From Acidobacteriota bacterium (GTDB lineage: Bacteria; Acidobacteriota; Terriglobia; Acidiferrales; UBA7541): 8,768 nucleotides of DNA. The notes beneath the pieces were generated by a model. The model ran no database searches, was not told the DNA's origin, and saw nothing but the letters and a program-made list of their open reading frames with translations. Below, one piece after another: positions 1-5,772 of this stretch (position 1 is the stretch's first letter; the number at the start of each line of letters is the position of its first letter). The stretch spans positions 392 through 9,159 of the forward strand of contig PKWH01000049.1 of NCBI GenBank assembly GCA_003131985.1, in the 5' to 3' direction. Made by a program: the position numbers and the translations under genes.

Positions 1-827
1 TGACTGATTTCGAGCAGACGCCCATCCATCGCGTGTTCGAAATGGTCAAGCGCGAAGCGGAACGCTACGGCGTCTCGATTGTGGGCAGCGAAATTGTCGG
101 CTTGATCCCCAAGCGAGCTATCGAACTGACCGCCGACTTTTATCTGCAACTCGAAAACTTTTCACCCGCGCAAGTGTTTGAAAACCGTATCGAGGCTTCC
201 TTTGCGGGCGCTTCGGCTGCGGAAGGGCCGGGAAAATTCGCGGCGCTGGCGCAACCGTTTCTAGACGCTGTCGCCGAGCCCACAGCAACGCCCGGCGGCG
301 GCTCCGTGGCCGCGCTTGCCGGTGCCCTGGGAGCGAGCCTAGGCCAGATGGTTGCCGGGCTTTCGCGCAAGAAGAAATCGCAGGCAGCGCACGTGGAACC
401 GCTCAGCGATGCCTTGGCGGAATTTCATTCCGCTTCGCGCGCACTGGCCGAAGCGATTGATCGCGACGCAGCTTCATTCGAATCCGTGATGGCGGCCTAC
501 AAGCTGCCGCAATTGACGCCCGAGGAACAAGGCCGCCGCGAATCCACGATTCAAAATGCCCTGCAAGGCGCCGCGAACGTCCCAATGGAAGTGGCGCGCA
601 GAGCGGCGGTTGTATTTGACCTGCTCGGGAAACTGGAAAAGATAGCCAGCCCGTCTATGCTTTCCGATATACGCGTGGGACGTCTAATGGCTGGAGCGGC
701 GGTTCAAGGGGCGCTCGAAAACGTCGCCATTAATTTGCAGTCCATTACGGATTCGGCATTTTCGACGCGCTTACGCTCGGAATCCGAGTTACTTGCGGCG
801 CGCATCGGAAAAACTTCACCCCGCTAA
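1..827 (+). CDS. ftcD: Formiminotransferase-cyclodeaminase, C-terminal part (5' end outside window)
   Basis: This is the end of a bifunctional folate enzyme of histidine breakdown. The N-terminal half moves the formimino group of formiminoglutamate to tetrahydrofolate; the C-terminal half then releases ammonia to give 5,10-methenyl-THF. The frame is open to the left edge: codons from base 3 read TDFEQTPIHR, a typical formiminotransferase segment, so the GTG at 33 is internal and not a start. About 274 residues are visible. Visible residues 1-65 finish the transferase domain (GSEIVGLIPKRA). After a short Ala/Gly-rich linker, the cyclodeaminase runs from about residue 80 to the end, with its hallmark PGGGS at 97-101 followed by helical Ala-rich sequence. 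The TAA stop is at 825-827. The fusion resembles the animal enzyme; many bacteria carry the two activities as separate proteins. The family call is strong; the missing N-terminus cannot be judged. Confidence 0.93.
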   Translation, partial: TDFEQTPIHRVFEMVKREAERYGVSIVGSEIVGLIPKRAIELTADFYLQLENFSPAQVFENRIEASFAGASAAEGPGKFAALAQPFLDAVAEPTATPGGGSVAALAGALGASLGQMVAGLSRKKKSQAAHVEPLSDALAEFHSASRALAEAIDRDAASFESVMAAYKLPQLTPEEQGRRESTIQNALQGAANVPMEVARRAAVVFDLLGKLEKIASPSMLSDIRVGRLMAGAAVQGALENVAINLQSITDSAFSTRLRSESELLAARIGKTSPR

Positions 828-944
828 CGGCGTTCGTAGCATCTATACTGTAGAAGCACCGTGTCCGGCAACCGTCGTTACAAGCATTCCTGCGGCTTAG
901 CCGTCGCGTAATCAGTTACTCAAATGATCTGAGGGGAAAACAAC

Positions 945-1946
945 GTGAGACAGCCAATTTTTCGATTCGTTCTCGTTACATCTTTGGCAGCGGTCGCGCT
1001 GCTCGGCATTTGGACTACTACTCCTTCCCGAACCGCAGCGGGTTCAATCAGCACTGCCGTCATCGGGATGTTTCCAAAGTCCACCAACGAGTTCGCCTAT
1101 GCTGATTTGAAGTCCGCGCGCAAGCTGCCGTGGTTCGCTCAAATGCAGGACCAAATGCTTCCCAAACAGATGCGCGACTTCGAACAATTTCTCTCGTCCG
1201 CGGGTATCGATCCAAACTCGCAAGTGACTGACCTAGCCTGGGGGGCGATCATGTCAGCGGACGGCACCAGCGGACAGATCCTGGGCATTGCTCTCGGTGC
1301 GTTCGATCCTTCCAGCACGGAAGCAAAATTCAAGGCTCAGAAGCTGCCTATGATCGAAAGCAATGGTTATCATCTATACGCCTTCGGAAGCGGCGGCGGC
1401 GCCAGCGACATTCTGTTCTTTTTTATCGATTCCAATACGGCAGCGTTCGGCAATCGTGCCGCGCTGGAAAAGGTGATTGATGTCCGCATGGGCACTTCAG
1501 AAAGCCTGTTCACAAATGACAAGCTTTACCCGCTGATCACCGAAGCGAACGGCAGCGGACTTATCTGGGCCGTACTGGACAAGAGCTCTACAGGGATGGC
1601 CATGCATGAATTGCTTCCCCAGGCCAGCCAGTTTCCGCAAGCTGCCGCAATAGTTGCCCGCATTCATGCCATGATTATCAGCGTAACTGCGGATACCGGC
1701 ATCGACGTTCAATTCCAAGCCGTCTGCGATTCCGTGGACGATGCGAACACTTTAGGGGCTGCGATGCAGGCGGGCATCATGTACCGCCGCTACCAGGAAG
1801 CGCAATCGAACCCGGATTTCGCGAAGGCACTGGATCACGTTAGCGTGAAACCCACGGGAGATCGTCTGAAAATAGACGCGCCGGTGAGCCAGGACGAACT
1901 GCTGTCGTTAATTCGCACCAAGGCCCTTGTGCCGTCTTCCATGTAA
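945..1946 (+). CDS. Secreted protein of unknown function
   Basis: I do not recognise a characterised family. The 333-residue product begins with a signal peptide-like segment: a short basic start (MRQPIFR), then a hydrophobic stretch at about residues 8-23, then a Ser/Thr/Ala-rich region where cleavage could occur near residues 30-34. No lipobox cysteine is visible, so it is probably exported to the periplasm or membrane surface rather than made as a lipoprotein. The mature part is soluble, mixed alpha/beta in look, without obvious catalytic motifs or repeats. The style (FPKSTNEFAYADL, then a hydrophobic core with glycine-rich turns) reminds me of uncharacterised acidobacterial proteins; a distant tie to DUF3352-like proteins is only a guess. 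The GTG start is chosen because GAGGGG at 931-936 lies 8 nt upstream and the signal peptide follows at once. It is 117 nt after ftcD and convergent with the next gene, so it is probably transcribed on its own. Confidence 0.8.
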   Translation: MRQPIFRFVLVTSLAAVALLGIWTTTPSRTAAGSISTAVIGMFPKSTNEFAYADLKSARKLPWFAQMQDQMLPKQMRDFEQFLSSAGIDPNSQVTDLAWGAIMSADGTSGQILGIALGAFDPSSTEAKFKAQKLPMIESNGYHLYAFGSGGGASDILFFFIDSNTAAFGNRAALEKVIDVRMGTSESLFTNDKLYPLITEANGSGLIWAVLDKSSTGMAMHELLPQASQFPQAAAIVARIHAMIISVTADTGIDVQFQAVCDSVDDANTLGAAMQAGIMYRRYQEAQSNPDFAKALDHVSVKPTGDRLKIDAPVSQDELLSLIRTKALVPSSM

Positions 1947-1982
1947 GAGGAACTTCGACGGGAGAAGCGCAGAAACTGGCGG

Positions 1983-2426
1983 TTAAGCTTTAGCGCGGCG
2001 TTCGTCGCAATACTTAATCAGCGTCATGCGCGATACACCGTCGCGCGTTTCGTATTGCACGCGGTCTACATTCGTCTTCTGCAATGCTCCGCTCAGTCCC
2101 GTTTGCGAGCCGGCACTACTTGCGGCGTCGCAGAAAGTGTCGAGCCCCGCCGAAGGCAGCGATTCTCCCGAGTGCTCGATAGAAACTTCGACGCGGTCAG
2201 GAAAATCCGAGACAATCACCTTCAGCGAAGAATCCTTGCTCCCATTACCATTCACCAGCGGAAAAGTTTCCCGGCACGCTTCCGCAGCAGCAGCGGCCAG
2301 TCCTTCCTGCGCTCCGCTGGAAAGGCCGCAACGGTGAGCGGCAAAGGACACAATTGCAACGACCCCCGCCATCAGCCGCGGGTCGTCGTGCAACGTTAAC
2401 TCGGTCCGTGTTGGATCAATGCCCAT
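1983..2426 (-). CDS. Degenerate RsbW-like (GHKL/HATPase) ATP-binding domain protein
   Basis: This 147-residue protein is laid out like anti-sigma-factor kinases of the RsbW/SpoIIAB type (HATPase_c_2). Residues 8-60 would form the first strand and two helices, with AEACRETF at 48-55 in the N-box position; residues 68-90 the central strands; and residues 110-140 (GLSGALQK, VDRVQYET, MTLIKY) match the RsbW C-terminal pattern closely. Key nucleotide-binding residues differ. The N-box Asn appears as Glu53, the G1-box Asp as His85 (in EHSGES), and the G2 box keeps only GLS. ATP binding or kinase activity is therefore doubtful; it may work as a protein-binding module. The ATG at 2426 overlaps the end of the upstream Cys-rich gene (ATGGGCATTGA), which suggests translational coupling. 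A TTG at 2438 would add four residues. The family assignment rests on pattern recognition and is moderate. Confidence 0.65.
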   Translation of the reverse strand: MGIDPTRTELTLHDDPRLMAGVVAIVSFAAHRCGLSSGAQEGLAAAAAEACRETFPLVNGNGSKDSSLKVIVSDFPDRVEVSIEHSGESLPSAGLDTFCDAASSAGSQTGLSGALQKTNVDRVQYETRDGVSRMTLIKYCDERRAKA

Positions 2427-2589
2427 CGGTGTCTGCAAGCCGCACGTCGCAAGCTTCGCGGCAATCCGGACAATAGTACAGTCCGTCCACGCCCATATGA
2501 ATGTTGTGCTGGGACTGGCAGAAACAGCAGTACTTTACGCAGGAGCATTCCGGTTCCGATTTTTCGCATTGCGAGCAAACAGTTAACAC
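2416..2589 (-). CDS. Small Cys-rich putative zinc-ribbon protein
   Basis: This 57-residue protein has ten cysteines, at positions 5, 8, 15, 17, 21, 22, 24, 40, 43 and 47. Three form CxxC knuckles (5/8, 21/24, 40/43), and the 21/24 plus 40/43 pairs are spaced as in a zinc ribbon. The function is unknown; structural zinc binding with a protein- or nucleic-acid-binding role is inferred. The GTG start at 2589 is preferred over an in-frame TTG at 2628: GGAGAG (2601-2596) sits 6 nt upstream of the GTG, and a candidate promoter places the transcript start near 2620, inside the longer version. The stop TGA (2418-2416) lies within the start of the following GHKL-like gene, so the two are almost certainly co-expressed. 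It is short enough to be missed by gene callers, but the cysteine pattern and ribosome-binding site make it believable. Confidence 0.7.
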   Translation of the reverse strand: MLTVCSQCEKSEPECSCVKYCCFCQSQHNIHMGVDGLYYCPDCREACDVRLADTDGH

Positions 2590-2627
2590 CTGCGACTCTC
2601 CAGTGTTTCGGGACCCGCCTTTCTTCA

Positions 2628-2656
2628 ATCTTAGGACATGCGTGCGCGCCGGACAA
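2628..2656 (-). promoter_or_regulatory. Candidate sigma-70-type promoter for the Cys-rich/GHKL pair
   Basis: Reading the minus strand, TTGTCC (2656-2651, 4/6 to the -35 consensus) is followed after exactly 17 nt by TAAGAT (2633-2628, 4/6 to the -10). Transcription would start near 2620, giving a leader of about 30 nt that contains the GGAGAG ribosome site before the GTG at 2589. The spacing is ideal but the matches are moderate. Confidence 0.4.
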
Positions 2657-2718
2657 GCGCCTTGCGCGTAGGGATTCCCTTAGAGTACTAGAATCGTACC
2701 CGACCCTGTTGTATTGCT

Positions 2719-2732
2719 GGAGGCTAGCCTCC
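2719..2732. promoter_or_regulatory. Perfect 14-bp palindrome in the divergent intergenic region (possible operator)
   Basis: GGAGGCTAGCCTCC equals its own reverse complement over all 14 bases. It lies between the two divergent transcription units, about 63 bp upstream of the candidate minus-strand -35 and 73 bp upstream of the candidate gcvT -35. It could be a binding site for a dimeric regulator or, in RNA, a small GGAGG/CCTCC hairpin. The palindrome is certain; a function is inferred from its place. Confidence 0.35.
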
Positions 2733-2804
2733 CGGACTGCTAACGAACGCGAAATGGAGCAGGCCGATGGGGGAGAAACCCAAAGTGACTGGCGGCCCCG
2801 TTCC

Positions 2805-2833
2805 TTGACACTCGAAAACACGCATGCTAGCTT
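2805..2833 (+). promoter_or_regulatory. Candidate promoter for the gcv operon
   Basis: A perfect -35 hexamer TTGACA (2805-2810) is followed after 17 nt by TAGCTT (2828-2833), only 3/6 to the -10 consensus. If used, transcription would begin near 2840. That is downstream of the ATG codons at 2824 and 2836 and would make GTG 2866 the working start of gcvT. The weak -10 could mean that an activator is needed, or that the match is chance. Confidence 0.33.
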
Positions 2834-3975
2834 CGATGTTTCGCCGCAATGATGAGAAATCCTCTGTGACAACGTCGGCAACCGCTGAACTGCGCAAGAC
2901 AGCTCTGAATTCCATCCATCGCCGACTAGGCGCCAAGATGGTGAACTTCGGCGGCTGGGATATGCCGCTCGAATACTCGGGCATTCTGGCCGAGCATGAA
3001 GCCGTGCGCACCCGCGCTGGGCTTTTCGACGTAAGCCACATGGGCGAGATCGAAATTCGAGGACCCGGCGCGCTGGGTCTGGTCCAACTGGTCACATGCA
3101 ACAACGCTGCGAAGCTGAATGTGGGGCAGGCGCACTATTCCGGGCTTATGACTTCGCGCGGAACTTTTGTCGATGATTTGCTGGTGCACAAAATTTCCGA
3201 CACGCACTATCTGCTCTGCGTCAACGCGAGCAATCAGGATCACGATTTCGAACACATCGTCGAACACAATAAATTCGATGCGCAGGTAGAAAACGCGGGT
3301 CCGCGTTACTCTCAACTAGCGATTCAAGGGCCGCGCGCAAAGGATATCCTTCAGCGGCTTACTACCGTCGCGCTCGATTCGATCCACTATTATCATTTCG
3401 CTTTCGGCAAAGTAAGCGGCATCGATTGCCTGATCGCTCGCACCGGCTACACTGGCGAAGACGGCTTCGAAATTTACTTTGCGCCCGAGCATTCCGAAAA
3501 GCTGTGGAGTGATCTAATGCACACAGGACAACCGGCCGGCATGATCCCTTGCGGTCTGGGCGCGCGGAATACTCTTCGACTTGAAGCGGGTATGTGCCTT
3601 TACGGGCATGAGATTGACGACACGACTACGCCTTGGGAAGCGGGCCTCGGGTGGATTTGCAAAATGGAGAAGGCTCCCTTTCTAGGGAGTGATGTGCTGG
3701 CTCAACAGAAGAAGGAAGGCCTAACACGTAAGTTGATCGGATTCGAAATGCTCGACAAGCGTATCGGGCGGGACGGCTATCCGGTTCTGATCGACGGCCA
3801 AGAAGCGGGGCGAGTAACCAGCGGCGGGCCCGCGCCATTCCTGAAGAAAAATATCGGCATGGCTTATGTGCCTCCGAAATCGACCGGCATCGGAACGGAT
3901 ATCGCAATCAACATCCGCGGGCAGTCAGAAGCCGCACGAATCGTGGCTTTGCCATTTTACAAGCGACCACAATAG
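2824..3975 (+). CDS. gcvT: Aminomethyltransferase, glycine cleavage system T-protein
   Basis: T-protein takes the aminomethyl group carried on lipoylated GcvH, releases ammonia and transfers the one-carbon unit to tetrahydrofolate as 5,10-methylene-THF. The sequence has the family marks in order: KMVNFGGWDMP (38-48), DVSHMGE near 69-75, RTGYTGEDGFEI (206-217), GLGARNTLRLEAG (244-256) and a C-terminal barrel domain ending at FYKRPQ. The usual ARD in the GLGARD motif is ARN here (Asn249), a mild change. The start is uncertain. The listed ATG gives 383 residues but has no ribosome site and about 20 extra residues before the conserved ALN. ATG 2836 is no better. GTG 2866 gives 369 residues, close to the usual length, and fits the candidate promoter; I consider it at least as likely. 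This is the first gene of the gcv operon, with gcvH starting 39 nt after its stop. Confidence 0.96.
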   Translation: MLASMFRRNDEKSSVTTSATAELRKTALNSIHRRLGAKMVNFGGWDMPLEYSGILAEHEAVRTRAGLFDVSHMGEIEIRGPGALGLVQLVTCNNAAKLNVGQAHYSGLMTSRGTFVDDLLVHKISDTHYLLCVNASNQDHDFEHIVEHNKFDAQVENAGPRYSQLAIQGPRAKDILQRLTTVALDSIHYYHFAFGKVSGIDCLIARTGYTGEDGFEIYFAPEHSEKLWSDLMHTGQPAGMIPCGLGARNTLRLEAGMCLYGHEIDDTTTPWEAGLGWICKMEKAPFLGSDVLAQQKKEGLTRKLIGFEMLDKRIGRDGYPVLIDGQEAGRVTSGGPAPFLKKNIGMAYVPPKSTGIGTDIAINIRGQSEAARIVALPFYKRPQ

Positions 3976-4014
3976 GTCAAGAGCATCCAATTAGAACTGG
4001 TTCACGGAGCGCTT

Positions 4015-4413
4015 ATGTACCCTAAGGATTATCGCTACACGAAAGAGCACGAGTGGGTGAAAGTTGACGGCTCGAACGGAACCGTCGGTATTACGGACTA
4101 CGCGCAACACGAGCTTGGCGACGTCGTTTTCGTCGAGATGCCCAAAGTCGGCACGCAGCTCAAACCGCGGCAGTCTTTCGGTACCATTGAATCCGTGAAA
4201 GCGGTCAGCGAAATTTTCAGCCCCGTCTCGGGCGAAGTTACTGAGACGAACCCCGCGCTCGCGGATTCTCCCGAAATGATCAACAAAGACCCGCACGGCG
4301 CTGCGTGGCTCATAAAAGTGCGGCTGGCGGACCCCAAAGAAGCGGCTGGATTGATGGACGCCGCCGCTTACGAAGCTTACATCGCGGAAAAAGCGAAGGA
4401 ACATTCCGCCTGA
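4015..4413 (+). CDS. gcvH: Glycine cleavage system H-protein (lipoyl carrier)
   Basis: The 132-residue carrier shuttles the aminomethyl intermediate from P-protein to T-protein on a swinging lipoyl-lysine, which the L-protein then re-oxidises. The lipoyl site is Lys62 in IESVKAVSE; the opening (YPKDYRYTKEHEWV) and GITDYAQHELGDVVFVE at 25-41 are typical of the family. Length is normal. The ATG at 4015 has GGAG at 4006-4009, 5 nt upstream. The stop TGA shares its last base with the ATG of gcvPA (TGATG), so translation is probably coupled. No lipoate ligase or synthase gene is present in the window. Confidence 0.97.
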   Translation: MYPKDYRYTKEHEWVKVDGSNGTVGITDYAQHELGDVVFVEMPKVGTQLKPRQSFGTIESVKAVSEIFSPVSGEVTETNPALADSPEMINKDPHGAAWLIKVRLADPKEAAGLMDAAAYEAYIAEKAKEHSA

Positions 4414-5759
4414 TGCGTTATCTTCCCAAAAGTCCTTCCGAACGCCAGGAAATGCTGGAAACGATAGGCGCCCGCTCGATTGAGGAGCTTTTTCAGTCGA
4501 TTCCTGAAAAATTCCGGCTGCGCGCGCCGCTAACCTTGCCGGGACCGCTTTCGGAAGCGGAGATCATCCAATATTTTCAGGCTCGCGCTGCGGAAAATTC
4601 TCGCGGCTACACTTCCTTTCTTGGCGCGGGAGTTTATTCGCATCTGCGCTCGGTAGTGACCGACTCACTGATCCAACGCGGCGAGTTCCTCACTTCCTAC
4701 ACGCCTTACCAGGCTGAATTCGCGCAGGGCACGCTGACCGCCATTTTCGAGTTCCAGACTCTGATGTGCCAACTCACCGGCCAGGAAGTGGCGAACGCTT
4801 CAATGTACGACGGCTCGACCGCGCTCACCGAAGCTGTTTTGATGGCGGAGCGGCTTACTGGGCGCCATCGCGTCCTTGTCGCGCGCAGCGTGCATCCCGA
4901 ATATCGCCACGTATTGCAGACGTATGCGAAAAATCTCGGCATTGAGATTGAAGAAGTCGGCTATACCGAATCCGGGCAACTCGATCGCGCAGCGCTGAAG
5001 CAAGAGAGCCTCGCGCAAGCTGCCGCTATCGTGGTCCAGTCGCCAAACTTTTTTGGAGTGATCGAAGAGCTTCCTGCGATGGCGGAAATAGCGCACGCTG
5101 CGGGATCGTTGCTTGTCACCAGTATTGCCGAAGCTGTTTCGCTCGGCATCGTTCGTCCGCCGGCTGAAGCCGACATTGTGGCCATGGAAGGCCAGTCGTT
5201 CGGCATTCCTCCCAGCTACGGTGGCCCGTACGTCGGCGTAATCGCCACGCGAGATAAATACGTGCGCCAAATGCCCGGCCGCTTGGCGGGCCAAACGACG
5301 GACGCAGAAGGGCGCCGAGGGTTTGTCTTGACGCTGGCAACCCGCGAGCAACACATCCGCCGCGAAAAGGCGACTTCGAACATTTGCACCAACGAAGCGC
5401 TGTACGCCCTGGCGGCGACGATTCACCTTTGCTTACTTGGCAAGGAAGGCCTGCGCGAACAAGCCCTACAGAATCTCGCGAAGGCGCGCTTCGCTCAGGC
5501 TGAACTCGAAAACATTCCCGGCGTGCGGCGCGTTTTCTCCGGACCTTCATTCAATGAATTCGTGCTCGAGTTTCCGCGCTCGGTAAAAATGGTCAATGCC
5601 GATCTCTTGCGCGAAAAAATTATCGGGCCGTTTGCTCTGGGCATTCACTATCCGGAATTGACCAAGCGTGCGCTGGTTTGCGTCACAGAAACAACGCCGC
5701 GCGTGGAAATTGAACGCCTGTCCGCTGCCATCAAGCGAATACTCGAGCGCCCGGTTTAA
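4413..5759 (+). CDS. gcvPA: Glycine dehydrogenase (decarboxylating) subunit 1
   Basis: This is the N-terminal-half subunit of the heterotetrameric (two-gene) P-protein, which decarboxylates glycine with PLP and loads the remaining aminomethyl group onto GcvH. The 448-residue product has a PLP-transferase fold but lacks the PLP lysine, which is in GcvPB. Typical stretches are FLGAGVY (69-75), TSYTPYQAEFAQGTLTA (94-110), EVANASMYDGSTA (125-137) and SFGIPPSYGGPYVG in the second half. The ATG at 4413 is chosen because the family begins with MRYLP-like sequence and the codon overlaps the gcvH stop by one base; AAGGA at 4396-4400 lies 12 nt upstream, a long spacing. The frame is open further upstream, to 4305, but that part lies within gcvH and is not homologous to the family. 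Confidence 0.96.
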   Translation: MRYLPKSPSERQEMLETIGARSIEELFQSIPEKFRLRAPLTLPGPLSEAEIIQYFQARAAENSRGYTSFLGAGVYSHLRSVVTDSLIQRGEFLTSYTPYQAEFAQGTLTAIFEFQTLMCQLTGQEVANASMYDGSTALTEAVLMAERLTGRHRVLVARSVHPEYRHVLQTYAKNLGIEIEEVGYTESGQLDRAALKQESLAQAAAIVVQSPNFFGVIEELPAMAEIAHAAGSLLVTSIAEAVSLGIVRPPAEADIVAMEGQSFGIPPSYGGPYVGVIATRDKYVRQMPGRLAGQTTDAEGRRGFVLTLATREQHIRREKATSNICTNEALYALAATIHLCLLGKEGLREQALQNLAKARFAQAELENIPGVRRVFSGPSFNEFVLEFPRSVKMVNADLLREKIIGPFALGIHYPELTKRALVCVTETTPRVEIERLSAAIKRILERPV

Positions 5760-5772
5760 GGAGCTGTTTGAA

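Noticed and set aside
844..849. TATACT as a -10 box for the secreted-protein gene
   Set aside because: It matches 5/6, but no -35-like hexamer occurs at 16-18 nt spacing.
1947..1982. Terminator between the secreted-protein gene and the GHKL-like gene
   Set aside because: The only hairpin is a 4-bp CTTC/GAAG stem with no T-run; too weak to annotate.
2026..2399. Plus-strand frames opposite the GHKL-like gene
   Set aside because: Ser/Arg-rich without domain features, whereas the minus-strand frame matches the RsbW C-terminal pattern.
2590..2823. Glycine riboswitch upstream of gcvT
   Set aside because: A stretch near 2769-2782 (GGGGGAGAAACCC) faintly recalls the aptamer, but the conserved GCCGAAGGAGCAA-like and CTCTCAGGCAAAAGGAC-like segments are missing.
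2396..2881. 161-codon minus-strand frame across the divergent region
   Set aside because: It overlaps the Cys-rich gene in another frame and runs through the control region into gcvT; the composition is Arg/Ser-rich, as in shadow frames, with no domain.
4305..4412. Extended gcvPA start inside gcvH
   Set aside because: The 36 extra residues are out-of-frame gcvH sequence; the family N-terminus begins at ATG 4413.
4800..5426. 208-codon minus-strand frame opposite gcvPA
   Set aside because: An antisense shadow in a G+C-rich gene; no recognisable motifs or ribosome site.
5668..5772. Extended gcvPB start inside gcvPA
   Set aside because: The residues encoded are not family-like and the overlap would be about 90 nt; TTG 5773 has a strong, well-spaced ribosome site.
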